This document shows positions 39,917 through 48,697 of a DNA stretch of 64,000 nt, in pieces. Every line of letters begins with the position of its first letter. The first letter of the stretch is position 1. This DNA is from Cyanobium sp. FACHB-13342. GTDB taxonomy: Bacteria; Cyanobacteriota; Cyanobacteriia; PCC-6307; Cyanobiaceae. The stretch spans positions 186,001 through 250,000 of the forward strand of contig NZ_JACJRT010000014.1 in the NCBI RefSeq assembly GCF_014697415.1, read 5' to 3'. The notes under the pieces were generated by a model. It had not been told where the DNA came from. It worked only from the letters and a program-made list of their open reading frames with translations, and ran no database searches. The translations under genes and the position numbers were made by a program.

Positions 39917-40912
39917 TCACGGCTGAACCAGAAAGGCGCGCGTGGGCTTGGGGAGGGGTTCCTCGGGCTCAATCCGGCGGGCGGCAACCATGTGGGCCGC
40001 CATGCGAGACACCACCTGGGCCACCGCACCCGACTGTCCCAGCAGGCGATCCTGCTCACCTCGGCCCGGGTACCGGATCCAGCGCTCAGACTCCAGGAAG
40101 GCGGCCGGGCTCACCTGCTCCCGTTGGGCCATTAACGCCTGGGACGCCACCGGCTCGGCCTGAACCAAGGCGCGGGAGGCCCACCAGGTGCGCACCAAAT
40201 TCCTCACCCGATCGGGATGGCGCTGGGCAAAGGCCGGATTAACCGCCAACACATCCAACACCTCCCCGGGAGTCTGGAGGGAACTGAACAGCACCCGGTA
40301 GCGCGGATCGGCACGCAAGGGGTTGGCGTGGGGGGGATAGGTCACCACCGCGGCCAGATCGCCTCGCGTGAAGGCAGCCACCAGGCCCTGGGGCCCTTCG
40401 TGCACAAGGCGCACCTGATCCAAGCCAAGCCGCTCCGACTCCAGGGCCCGAAGCAGGAGGTATTCGCTCAGCACAGCGCGCTCCAGGCCCACCCGTTGCC
40501 CCACCAGATCGCGCACGCTGGTGATCTCCCGCCGACTCACCAGCACATCAGCCCCAACGGATTGATCCAGCACCAGGATCAGCTGCGGGCAGCGGCTGGG
40601 GGCCTCCTGGCAGATGGCGATCGCATCGGGAATCGTGGTGGCGATGATGTCCACATCACCGCGTCCATAGGCAGCGCGCTGATCATCGAGGGAGCTGTAC
40701 TGCTGCACCCGCAGATCCAGGCCGAAGCGCTGGCCCAGACGTCGCTGCTCCGCCAGGTAAAACGACTCATACCCCGGCCAGCTGGTGATGGCGACCACCA
40801 CCTTGGGGTCCTGCCGCAGCAGGCGCCAAACCCCCACCCCTGCCGCCAGCAGGGCCAAACCCGCCAGCCAGGCCAGGCTTTGCTTCCGAGAGGGCCAGCG
40901 CCTTGGCGTCAT
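39917..40912 (-). CDS. NMT1/SsuA-type substrate-binding protein (second of tandem pair)
   Basis: 331 residues. The N-terminal hydrophobic stretch (SLAWLAGLALLAAGVGVWRL) has no lipobox Cys, so it is a signal anchor or uncleaved signal. The periplasmic body starts VVVAITSWPGYESFYLAEQR and continues YGRGDVDIIATTIPDAIAIC and ADVLVSRREITSVRDLVGQR, the pattern of nitrate/sulfonate/taurine-type binding proteins. It is a paralogue of the next gene upstream, whose stop it overlaps by 4 bp. No ABC permease or ATPase is adjacent. The ligand is unknown. Confidence 0.82.
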   Translation of the reverse strand: MTPRRWPSRKQSLAWLAGLALLAAGVGVWRLLRQDPKVVVAITSWPGYESFYLAEQRRLGQRFGLDLRVQQYSSLDDQRAAYGRGDVDIIATTIPDAIAICQEAPSRCPQLILVLDQSVGADVLVSRREITSVRDLVGQRVGLERAVLSEYLLLRALESERLGLDQVRLVHEGPQGLVAAFTRGDLAAVVTYPPHANPLRADPRYRVLFSSLQTPGEVLDVLAVNPAFAQRHPDRVRNLVRTWWASRALVQAEPVASQALMAQREQVSPAAFLESERWIRYPGRGEQDRLLGQSGAVAQVVSRMAAHMVAARRIEPEEPLPKPTRAFLVQP

Positions 40913-41907
40913 CGTCCCGCCTCCTGCACCACACGGGCGTTCACCTGCGGCAGCGGGGCATCCGGACGCACCAGCTTCAGCTGTTGCTGCACCTGCTGAA
41001 CGGCCTTGAGGTTTCGTTCCATCACACCCCCCGGAGCCAACAACGCCATCTGCTCTGCCAGGGAAAAGTAAACCAATCCCCGCTCAGCTGCCTGAAACTC
41101 CTGAACACTCACATTCTGGCGCCGGGCCATCAGTATCAGCGCTTCACGGGGATGGAATTTGGCATAGTCGTGGGCATCCTGCCAGGTGCTGAGCAACTTT
41201 GTGATCGCCACAAAGTGCTGCTTGAGATAGGCGGGGTCAACCACAAGCACGTCAAAGATCTCGCCTGGAATCTGACGGCTGTCAAAGAGCACTCTGGAGT
41301 GTCCAGACCGCAGCGCAGCATCGCTGAACGGTGGGAAAAATGCCACCGCATCCACAGTGCCCTTGGCGAGGGCCTCTGGCATCTCAGCCAGAGGCATATT
41401 CCGAATCACCACCTGATCCAAGGTCAGCCCGGAGCGCTGCAAGGCCCGGCTCACAAAGTAGGGCCCCAGCGTGGAAAAAGTCATGCCGATGGTCTGACCC
41501 GCCAACGCTTTGACAGACCCCACATCCCGACGGGCCGCCAGGATATCGGCCCCCCGGGATTCATCCAGAATCAGCACCACCTGGGGACACCGCTCGGGGA
41601 CCCGTCCACAGATGTCCACCAGTTCGACAGTGGTGAGCTGGGCAATCGGAATCTCACCACGCAGATAGGCGTGGACGATCTCCTGGGGGTCGGAAAACTG
41701 GGAGGTGGTGAGCTTCAGGTTGTGGCGCTCGGCCAGTCCCTTCTGTTGAGCCAGAAAAAAATATTCATAGCCCGGCCAGCTGGAAACCGGCACATTCACC
41801 GCATGGCTGCCCGGGCTGCAGCCCGTCAGGCTCAGCAGGCCCATGGCCAATCCGAGCACAACCGGAAGCTGGCGCCCCCACCAACCAGGAATCGAGAGCA
41901 ACGTCAT
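40909..41907 (-). CDS. NMT1/SsuA-type substrate-binding lipoprotein (first of tandem pair)
   Basis: 332 residues with a lipoprotein signal (LGLAMGLLSLTGCSPG). The body VNVPVSSWPGYEYFFLAQQK, YLRGEIPIAQLTTVELVDIC, DESRGADILAARRDVGSVKA and VVDPAYLKQHFVAITKLL mirrors the downstream gene. Each protein has Cys in the same IC segment (ICGRVPERCPQ / ICQEAPSRCPQ), suggesting a shared disulfide. Its start lies ~120 bp from the divergent membrane cyclase. Two binding proteins in tandem without a transporter suggest a sensing role. Confidence 0.83.
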   Translation of the reverse strand: MTLLSIPGWWGRQLPVVLGLAMGLLSLTGCSPGSHAVNVPVSSWPGYEYFFLAQQKGLAERHNLKLTTSQFSDPQEIVHAYLRGEIPIAQLTTVELVDICGRVPERCPQVVLILDESRGADILAARRDVGSVKALAGQTIGMTFSTLGPYFVSRALQRSGLTLDQVVIRNMPLAEMPEALAKGTVDAVAFFPPFSDAALRSGHSRVLFDSRQIPGEIFDVLVVDPAYLKQHFVAITKLLSTWQDAHDYAKFHPREALILMARRQNVSVQEFQAAERGLVYFSLAEQMALLAPGGVMERNLKAVQQVQQQLKLVRPDAPLPQVNARVVQEAGR

Positions 41908-42028
41908 CGCGATCTCGAACGCAGATCAACAATGGACGAACAGACCAACGGGTGAGAGCCCGGCCACGGGCGATCCCGAAAACTTCACAGTTGGGCCCGA
42001 GCCAGCCGGCGACCCCTACCTTGCGGCG

Positions 42029-43828
42029 ATGGTTCCCCTCCCTGCCGCTTCAGCCACCGCACCATCCCGCCAACAGGCCCTGGTACTGGCCCTGTTCACC
42101 GGCCTGGCGGTGCTGCTCAACTTGCAGCCCCTGCCACTCTTCTACGGGATTCAGGTGCTCCTGGGCTCCACCTTGCCAATCCTGGCCCTGCTGCTGTGGC
42201 GCACGGGATGGTGCATCCCGATGGGATGCATCGCCAGCCTGGTGACCTGGAAGCTCTGGGGCCACCCCTGGGCCGTGGTGATCTTCACGGCCGAACTGGT
42301 CTGGCTCACCTTGGGATTGGGGCAGCTGGGGCGCCGTTCCATCGACAGGAGCACCGGCGCCATCATTCCGCTGGCGATCAGCTACTGGATCGTGCTGGGC
42401 AGCCCCCTGGTGGCGCTGTTTTACGGCCTGATCCTTAAAATTGATGCCACCAATGTTGCGGTCACAGCCCTGAAGCAAAGCTTCAACGGGATTCTCAACA
42501 CCACAATTGCCTTTGTGCTGTATGTGCTGATCAGCGCCATTGAGAACCGCAAAGGCATGGGCAGTGGCATCTCACTGCGGGGTGTGATTGTGGGGCTGGT
42601 GCTGCTGATCACCACCATTCCGACCCTGTTCATCACGATGGCCTCCGGTTACCAACTGGAGCTGGCGGTGCAGCAGGCAGAGCTGGATAACCTCAAAGCG
42701 GTCAATCAAGCCGTTGCGGCCTCTCGCCCCCTGACAGAACTGCCCGGTGGCGACGTCGCCTACCGCCACATTGAAGCCAACGGCAAGAGCATCAGCTCTG
42801 ATCCCGAACTGTTCGCACGGCTGGACAAGTCATTCACCGACGGTGGGCGCAGCTATGTCCATCCTCGCGAGTTGTCGGTGCTGATTTCCAGGCAGCCGTT
42901 GCCCATGCTGAAAAAGTGGATCAACGGCTACTGGAGTTACAGCCAGCTCCACAGGAGTAGCGACCAAGAATCGGTGCTGATTCAGGTGGTCCAGCCGGCT
43001 GCCACCCTGGTGAAACGCATGCAGAACCAAAGTGCCTACCTGCTGGGTGTGGTGCTGGTGATGCTGGTGTTGGGAACGATCGCCAGCATGGCCCTCGGTG
43101 CCCTGTTCGAACGGGAAGTCAACGCCGTGCTGCGCCCCCTGCTGTCCAACAACGACGGCATCGCCACCCTGGCCCCTTCCCTGATCATCGAGCTGCGCAT
43201 GATGGTGCAACTGGTGAACCAGCGAATCCAGCAGACGCGCCTACTGGCCGACGATCTCCGGGAGGCCAACCTGGCCCTGCGGCGCTCCCGGGATGAACTC
43301 GAACAGCTCAACACCAGCGACGTGCTCACCGGCTGTGGCAACCGGGCCGCCCTGTTCCAACGGTTGAAGGAGGAATGCCATCGATCCCGACGCACGGGCG
43401 AACCGCTGAGCTGCCTCACCCTGGATGTGGATGGCCTGACGGCGATCAACGACCGATTTGGCCATGAAACCGGTGATCTGGTGCTCAAACGGGTGGCCAG
43501 TGCGGTGCGGCTGCGGCTGCGCATCACCGATCACTTCTTTCGCAGTGGCGGTGATGAATTCGTGGTGATCGCCACCGACTGTGATGGCATCGCCGCCCAG
43601 GAGATGGCCACCGAGCTGCGGGCCCTGGTCCGCGAGCTGGGGCTCACCGACAAACACGGACAGGTGCCAACCAGCATCTCGATCGGCATCAGCAGCCTCA
43701 CGGGCAAAGACCAGAAGCCGGATACGCTGCTGGCCCGCTCGGATGCGGCCCTGCGGGTAGCCCGGAAACAGGCGACATCGGGCATCGCCACAGAGCAAGA
43801 CATCCCCAGACCTGAACAGCCTGGCTAA
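42029..43828 (+). CDS. Multi-TM diguanylate cyclase
   Basis: 599 residues from the ATG at 42029; an upstream in-frame start at 41843 would overlap the divergent gene and only adds hydrophilic residues. The first ~215 residues hold about seven TM helices (MASE1-like integral sensor), then a ~120-residue extracytoplasmic loop, another TM (LLGVVLVMLVLGTIASMALG), a coiled coil and a GGDEF domain (~440-590) with RSGGDEFVVIA. RITD stands five residues before GGDEF, an intact I-site. It should make c-di-GMP. The next gene (GAF-GGDEF-EAL) starts 32 bp downstream, giving a likely synthesis/breakdown pair. Confidence 0.88.
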   Translation: MVPLPAASATAPSRQQALVLALFTGLAVLLNLQPLPLFYGIQVLLGSTLPILALLLWRTGWCIPMGCIASLVTWKLWGHPWAVVIFTAELVWLTLGLGQLGRRSIDRSTGAIIPLAISYWIVLGSPLVALFYGLILKIDATNVAVTALKQSFNGILNTTIAFVLYVLISAIENRKGMGSGISLRGVIVGLVLLITTIPTLFITMASGYQLELAVQQAELDNLKAVNQAVAASRPLTELPGGDVAYRHIEANGKSISSDPELFARLDKSFTDGGRSYVHPRELSVLISRQPLPMLKKWINGYWSYSQLHRSSDQESVLIQVVQPAATLVKRMQNQSAYLLGVVLVMLVLGTIASMALGALFEREVNAVLRPLLSNNDGIATLAPSLIIELRMMVQLVNQRIQQTRLLADDLREANLALRRSRDELEQLNTSDVLTGCGNRAALFQRLKEECHRSRRTGEPLSCLTLDVDGLTAINDRFGHETGDLVLKRVASAVRLRLRITDHFFRSGGDEFVVIATDCDGIAAQEMATELRALVRELGLTDKHGQVPTSISIGISSLTGKDQKPDTLLARSDAALRVARKQATSGIATEQDIPRPEQPG

Positions 43829-43860
43829 CTTGAGACTCGATCCCCTGAAGGCTGAGGCCG

Positions 43861-45717
43861 GTGCTGGAAGCCCCCATCCCCGAAGAGGAACCGGCTCGGC
43901 TGAAGGAGCTGCACAGCTATGGCGTTCTCGATACCTCACCAGAGGACATCTTTGATGACATCACCCATCTTGTGCAGGACATCACCGGCGCAAAGATTGG
44001 CATCATCAGCCTGGTCGATGAAAATCGGCAGTGGTTCAAATCCTGCGTTGGACTTGAAGATGCGCCCCAGGAAACACCTCGCAATATCTCATTTTGCGGG
44101 CACACGATTGTTCAGCGCAAACCCCTGATCATCCCTGATGCCCTGGAGGATGAACGCTTCTGTGACAACCCCCTGGTTAAGGAACCACCGCGGATCCGCT
44201 TCTATGCCGGCTTCCCCCTGATCGCCGCCAACGGCATGGTGCTGGGCAGCCTCTGCGCCATTGACCTTGAACCCAGAAGCCTCACGCCCCAGCAGATCAC
44301 CTCCATGGAACGGCTGGCCCGCCAGGTGGTGAGCCAGATGGAACTGAGGCGTGAAGCCCATCTGCTGCAATCGGCAGAACGGGCTCTCCAGATCCAGGAT
44401 TCCAAGGCCGCTCCCCCCGACATTCAGCTACTGAGCGACATCACGCTGGTGATGGATCGGGACCAGCTGATGCAGATGCTGACGCTGATGTTTGAACTGG
44501 ATCAGCCCCCTTGCTTTGCCCTGGCCCGCTGCAAGTTCAAGGAGTATTCCCGCATCAGCGCCACCCTGGGCACTGCCGCGGCCGAGAGCCTGGTGCAAAC
44601 GGGCCTGGAGCGCCTGCGCAGCTGCTTGCCTCCCCAGGCAACCATGACCCGTTTCTCCGAAAACGAGGTGGTCATCGTGCTGCCCCACCTCTCCGAAGAG
44701 GCCGCCGTCACAGCCATCGTCGAACGCTGCGTCGCCAGCCTTGAAACACCCCTAAAACTGAATGATCGTGACCTGGAACTCAACATGAGCGCGGGTGTTG
44801 TGATCTTCAAAAACAACTACAACGACCCGGATTCCCTACTCTCTGACGCCAGCATCGCCCAAAGGATTGCGATCACGGATCGTTCCACCAACAGGGCGTT
44901 CAGGTTCATTGATTTGCCCTCACGACTGGCTGTCCAGCAGCACTACCAGATCGAAACCGACCTGCGTCGCACGATTCGCCGTAACGAGATCATTCCGTAC
45001 CTCCAACCGATCGTGGATCTAGGCACGGGAGATCCGGTGGGCTTGGAGTGTCTGATGCGCTGGCGCACCGAGTCCAGCGACATCTTGCTGCCGGATGCCT
45101 TTCTGCCCATCTCCCACCTGGCCGGCCTCAGTGGGGAGCTCGATCTGCAGATCATTCACAAAGCGCTCCAGGCCAGCCAGCAGCTGGCCGCCGTCGCGCC
45201 GGAACGGCCCCTACAGCTGTCCGTGAACCTTTCAGGCCTGCTGCTGGAGAACGAAGCCCTACGGATCCGCCTGCTCCAGCTGATCCGCACCACACCCTTG
45301 CCCCCGGGCTGGCACCTGCAGGTGGAACTGGTGGAGGACTACCTCCAGGACAACGGCTCTGACCTGGGGGCCTTCCTCAACACCCTGCGACGCCAGGGCG
45401 TGTCGATCGCCATCGACGATTTCGGCACCGGTTACTCCTCCCTGAGCCGGTTGCACAACTACCCGGTGCGCACGGTGAAAGTGGATTCCAGTTTCGTGCA
45501 GCGCATCAACGACCCGCGCAACCCCAGCAACCAGGTGCTGAAGACCATCCAGTCTCTGGGTGCGGATCTGGCGCTCACCATCACCGCAGAGGGCGTGGAA
45601 ACGGAAAGCCAACGCACCTGGTTGCTGGAGAACGGCTACAGCCAGGGGCAGGGCTTCCTGTTCAGCCGGGCGATGTCGGTGCAGGCCACCTGCGACTATC
45701 TGGCCCAGGTCCGTTAG
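43861..45717 (+). CDS. GAF-degenerate GGDEF-EAL protein (probable c-di-GMP phosphodiesterase)
   Basis: 618 residues from a GTG. GAF domain (~20-170; HSYGVLDTSPEDIFDDITHL, ISFCGHTIVQ, FYAGFPL); a GGDEF-like domain (~195-345) in which the motif has decayed to FSENEV, so no cyclase activity is expected; and an EAL domain (~370-615) with ECL at the EAL position, LSVNLSG, AIDDFGTGYSS, TVKVDSSF and ITAEGVETE. Most metal- and substrate-binding residues of active EAL phosphodiesterases are present. It is cytoplasmic with no TM helix and likely degrades c-di-GMP under control of a GAF ligand. Confidence 0.88.
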   Translation: MLEAPIPEEEPARLKELHSYGVLDTSPEDIFDDITHLVQDITGAKIGIISLVDENRQWFKSCVGLEDAPQETPRNISFCGHTIVQRKPLIIPDALEDERFCDNPLVKEPPRIRFYAGFPLIAANGMVLGSLCAIDLEPRSLTPQQITSMERLARQVVSQMELRREAHLLQSAERALQIQDSKAAPPDIQLLSDITLVMDRDQLMQMLTLMFELDQPPCFALARCKFKEYSRISATLGTAAAESLVQTGLERLRSCLPPQATMTRFSENEVVIVLPHLSEEAAVTAIVERCVASLETPLKLNDRDLELNMSAGVVIFKNNYNDPDSLLSDASIAQRIAITDRSTNRAFRFIDLPSRLAVQQHYQIETDLRRTIRRNEIIPYLQPIVDLGTGDPVGLECLMRWRTESSDILLPDAFLPISHLAGLSGELDLQIIHKALQASQQLAAVAPERPLQLSVNLSGLLLENEALRIRLLQLIRTTPLPPGWHLQVELVEDYLQDNGSDLGAFLNTLRRQGVSIAIDDFGTGYSSLSRLHNYPVRTVKVDSSFVQRINDPRNPSNQVLKTIQSLGADLALTITAEGVETESQRTWLLENGYSQGQGFLFSRAMSVQATCDYLAQVR

Positions 45718-45760
45718 GTGCCTCTGACAGTCGGCAGCCGATGCTGCTGCGGCTACTGGC

Positions 45761-46267
45761 CTACCAGCTCACCCCGTGCAGCTTGGGCAACGGCGCCGTC
45801 TTGTAGGTGATGGCAAACAGGCGCGGGATCCGGCGGCTGTTGTACAAGCGGAATTCGCGCACCACGCTGGCCCCGTCCTCCCTCACGGCCTGGTTGAGCA
45901 CCACCGAACCATCGGAATCGGACACGGAGCGGTGGAAGGTGCCGGGGGGAATGCGCAGGATGTCGCCGCCGGTGTCCAGCCGAACAATGTGATACGGATA
46001 GTTCCAGCCGAAGTTCACCAGGTAGAAGGTGCGGCCGCCATGCAGGGCCAGCAGGTTGTCCTCCTGGTGGGGATGCAGATAGAACTGCCAGGCGCCGGTG
46101 CTCTCCTCATCGGGAGGACTCACCGCCGGCCCGGAATGGATCACCAGGTCGCGGGCATTGGAGCTGGCCACGGTGATGTCGAAGAAGCGAACAGCCGGGG
46201 TATCGCGGAACTTCTCGTAGGGAATCAGCTCGAACATCGGCGCCTGCTGCAGGGGAGGGGCGGCCAT
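45761..46267 (-). CDS. Cupin-like protein
   Basis: About 168 residues from the ATG at 46267; the ATG at 46237 (MFELIPYEKFRD) is equally possible, and the 46339 start adds only a low-complexity Pro/Ser tail. The centre reads FYLHPHQEDNLLALHGGRTF, LDTGGDILRIPPGTFHRSVS, a double cupin motif with metal-binding His/Glu residues. The best known cupins of this size act on sugars or as storage/regulatory proteins; the substrate cannot be told. It stands alone between the EAL gene and cobA. Confidence 0.65.
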   Translation of the reverse strand: MAAPPLQQAPMFELIPYEKFRDTPAVRFFDITVASSNARDLVIHSGPAVSPPDEESTGAWQFYLHPHQEDNLLALHGGRTFYLVNFGWNYPYHIVRLDTGGDILRIPPGTFHRSVSDSDGSVVLNQAVREDGASVVREFRLYNSRRIPRLFAITYKTAPLPKLHGVSW

Positions 46268-46415
46268 GGGGACAGGCACGGACGGGTGCGGGTGCAATGG
46301 GCCACTAGACCGCAGCGCCCCCGGGGAGAGAGGTTGCATCCACTACCCAATCCCGGTTTCCGCAGACCAGTTCTCCAGGTGGTTTGGCGGCGCCGATTGG
46401 GGCGAGCCGCTGGCT

Positions 46416-47195
46416 TCAGAAGGGAATCGGCATCTCCGCATCGGCGGGGTCGGGGGCACAGGCCGGCACCCGCTGGGCCACCACCTCACCCAGAACCACG
46501 ATCGAAGGCGAGGCGAAGCCCTGCTCCTCCGCCCGATCGGCCAGCTCGGCCAGCACGCTGATCAGCTGCCGCTGGCCCCGCACCGTGCCCTGCTGGATCA
46601 CGGCCGCGGGCGTGTCGGGCGCCAGGCCCCCCGCCATCAGCTCTTCAGCGATGCGGCGCAGGTTGTGCAGGCCCATGTAGATCACCAGGCCATCACTGCT
46701 CTGGGCCAGGCCGCGCCAGTCCACCCCGGGCCGGCCCTTGTCGATCTCCTCGTGACCCGTCACGAAGGTGACGCTGGAGCCGGCGCGGCGGTGAGTCACC
46801 GGAATGCCCGCATAGGCGGGCGCGGCAATGCCGGCGGTGACGCCGGGCACCACCTGCACCGGCACGCCCCGGGCCGCCAGATGGGCCGCCTCTTCCCCGC
46901 CGCGTCCAAACAAAAAGGGATCGCCGCCCTTGAGCCGCACGATCAGCCGGTGGCGGCTGGCCAGCTCCACCAGCACCGCATTGGTGCTGGGCTGGGGCAC
47001 CGAGTGGTGGCCGCGGCGCTTGCCCACGAAATGACGCTCACAACCCTCCGGCACCAGATCCAGCAGCGCCTTCGGCACCAGGGAGTCGTACACGAGCGCA
47101 TCGCACTGGCGCAGCAGCCGATGGGCCTTGAGGGTGAGCAGCTCGGGATCCCCCGGACCAGCCCCCACCAGATACACGGTGCCGGGTGCGTTCAT
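46416..47195 (-). CDS. cobA: Uroporphyrinogen-III C-methyltransferase
   Basis: 259 residues of the SUMT family: YLVGAGPGDPELLTLKAHRL, DALVYDSLV, RLKGGDPFLFGRGGEEA and VVPGVTAGIAAPAYAGIPVT. It uses two SAM to convert uroporphyrinogen III to precorrin-2, the branch point to siroheme (nitrite and sulfite reductases) and corrinoids. It is a stand-alone methyltransferase without CysG dehydrogenase domains. Its start overlaps the stop of the upstream CbiX-like gene by 4 bp. Confidence 0.93.
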   Translation of the reverse strand: MNAPGTVYLVGAGPGDPELLTLKAHRLLRQCDALVYDSLVPKALLDLVPEGCERHFVGKRRGHHSVPQPSTNAVLVELASRHRLIVRLKGGDPFLFGRGGEEAAHLAARGVPVQVVPGVTAGIAAPAYAGIPVTHRRAGSSVTFVTGHEEIDKGRPGVDWRGLAQSSDGLVIYMGLHNLRRIAEELMAGGLAPDTPAAVIQQGTVRGQRQLISVLAELADRAEEQGFASPSIVVLGEVVAQRVPACAPDPADAEMPIPF

Positions 47196-47923
47196 GGCAG
47201 GGCCTCCAATTCGGCCAGCAGCAGCTGCTGAAAACGCGGGCGCTCCAGTAGCGGTGGACCCACCAGGGGGGCCAGGCTATCGGTGAGTCGGTTGGCCGCC
47301 AGGGCGAGGGGCAGGGCCGGCGCCGTGAGGGTCAGCTGCAGCTCCGCAAGATGCTCCGCACTGTATGGAGTGGCCAGGCAGCGAGCACCGGTGCGGCGCT
47401 CCAGGGTGGCGAGGTAACGCTGGGCCAGGCAGCCTTCCAGGGGATGGTGCAGCAGCAGGGGCTGGACGAAGCCCTGGGACTCCCGAGACCCCAACACCGC
47501 CAACTCCTGGGCCAGCGCCGCCTGCCAGCAAGGCCAGGCCCCCACAAAGGGCCAGTGCTGCACCCGCGCAAACGCCGACCAATGGCGCACGATCGCCGGC
47601 AGGTCGTGACGGACATGGCCGCCTGGCAGCAGTAGCAAGGGAACCAGGGTGAGCGGCTGATGGCGGAGCCCCAGCTGCCGGGGCTCCGGCGGGGCAGGCG
47701 CCGATAGGGCCTGTAGGCGTACGGGTGACCCGCGGCGGCGCTTCAGCTCAGCCGCGAGGGCCACCAGCGCTTCAGGCAGCTGGCCGCCCGAGCGGCCATG
47801 CACCACCAGCAGCAGGGGCTGGGCAGGGGTAGCCGCGAGGCGACGGCGGAGGCGCGCAGCCAGCCGGGGTTCGGCACCTAGCGGAAGTTGGCTCCGCAGC
47901 TCCGGCATCGGTTGGGGCTCCAC
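47192..47923 (-). CDS. CbiX/SirB-like sirohydrochlorin chelatase-family protein
   Basis: 243 residues. LLLVVHGRSGG at ~37-47 gives the chelatase His near the first strand; LTLVPLLLLPGGHVRHDLPA gives the second conserved His region. Such proteins insert Fe or Co into sirohydrochlorin, and coupling to cobA (4-bp overlap) places it in siroheme or cobalamin synthesis. The C-terminal half (LEGCLAQRYLATLERRTGAR...) is diverged, and only one chelatase domain is clear, so metal and activity remain open. Confidence 0.75.
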   Translation of the reverse strand: MEPQPMPELRSQLPLGAEPRLAARLRRRLAATPAQPLLLVVHGRSGGQLPEALVALAAELKRRRGSPVRLQALSAPAPPEPRQLGLRHQPLTLVPLLLLPGGHVRHDLPAIVRHWSAFARVQHWPFVGAWPCWQAALAQELAVLGSRESQGFVQPLLLHHPLEGCLAQRYLATLERRTGARCLATPYSAEHLAELQLTLTAPALPLALAANRLTDSLAPLVGPPLLERPRFQQLLLAELEALP

Positions 47924-47984
47924 AGGGGCCAGGGCGATCAGCTCGCGAGGTGTGTGGGGTCGGCAACCGGTTGAACCTTCCCAC

Positions 47985-48001
47985 TGGTGTTCTTAACACC
48001 A
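47985..48001. repeat. Inverted repeat upstream of the chelatase-cobA operon
   Basis: TGGTGTT-CTT-AACACCA is a perfect 7-bp stem in the ~100 bp between the Nif11 peptide gene and the CbiX-like gene, both leftward. It could terminate the former or serve as an operator for the latter; no T-run follows. Confidence 0.35.
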
Positions 48002-48023
48002 CCACCCCGCGTGGCCGACGCGA

Positions 48024-48275
48024 TCACCCCCGCCAAGTGGGCAATCCGCCGGTCATCAGGGTGCCCCGATGGCGCCAGAGGGCCTCCGGGCTCAGCGTAA
48101 TCCCGTGTCTCTGGGCCACGAGAACGGCCTCTTCAGTGGAACCCGTGGCCATCAGGGCGGCCGCAAAGAGCGGATCACGTTGGGCAAGCTCCTTGAGCTG
48201 ATGCAGGGCCTCCGTGGCAGCGGTAACCGCGGTGGCGGCGGGAACGGTGGTGGAAGGTACGTTGCAGGTCGTCAT
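48024..48275 (-). CDS. Short Nif11-type peptide with C-terminal Gly-Gly motif
   Basis: 83 residues. After a Thr/Val/Ala-rich N-terminus, the segment LHQLKELAQRDPLFAAALMA, TEEAVLVAQRHGITLSPEAL fits a Nif11 domain, as in the leaders of picocyanobacterial RiPP precursors. It ends LMTGGLPTWRG: a Gly-Gly followed by only six residues, with no Cys. A double-Gly site at the leader end is what Nif11 leaders use for export cleavage, but the 'core' is too short and lacks Cys for a lanthipeptide. No LanM or PCAT gene is nearby. It may be a vestigial or orphan precursor, or a plain Nif11 protein. Confidence 0.65.
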   Translation of the reverse strand: MTTCNVPSTTVPAATAVTAATEALHQLKELAQRDPLFAAALMATGSTEEAVLVAQRHGITLSPEALWRHRGTLMTGGLPTWRG

Positions 48276-48409
48276 CTCATCTCCTCAACAGGCTTCCCCC
48301 ACGCTAGGAGCGCCGTTTCGTGAGCAGGGTGAGTACAAGCACCTGTCTGGGCAGAACCCAAGCGCCCCTGCCAGATTCATTGGGCAGAACAACCGCTGGA
48401 GACCTGGCC

Positions 48410-48697
48410 ATGCACATGGTGGCGAATTTTTGGCCCGGGGCAACACTGGAGCAATTCAAGGTGGAACTGGCCCAGCTGGAGGGCAAGGAGCAACCTCAGG
48501 CCCAGCTGCTGCGCACGGTCGCGGAAGTGGAAGGCGGTCTCATGATCGTGTCCCTGTGGGAGGGACAAGCGCAATACGACAGCTGGGCTGCGGCCACCCT
48601 GATGCCCCAGATCGATCTTCCAGGGGGCATGGACGGTCGGCCGGAACAACGCAAGGGACTGGTGGTGCATCACTTCTCCGTGCTGCCGGCGAGCTGA
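48410..48697 (+). CDS. Small hypothetical protein, possible dimeric alpha/beta-barrel fold
   Basis: 95 residues from the ATG at 48410 (MHMVANFWPGATLEQF); the GTG at 48320 would add 30 residues without clear structure. The pattern strand-helix (TLEQFKVELAQL), strand (GLMIVSLWEGQAQYDSWAAA), strand (KGLVVHHFSVL) is that of ABM/YciI-like ferredoxin-type dimers, but the match is only by eye. It overlaps the converging GGDEF-EAL gene by 28 bp. Confidence 0.5.
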   Translation: MHMVANFWPGATLEQFKVELAQLEGKEQPQAQLLRTVAEVEGGLMIVSLWEGQAQYDSWAAATLMPQIDLPGGMDGRPEQRKGLVVHHFSVLPAS

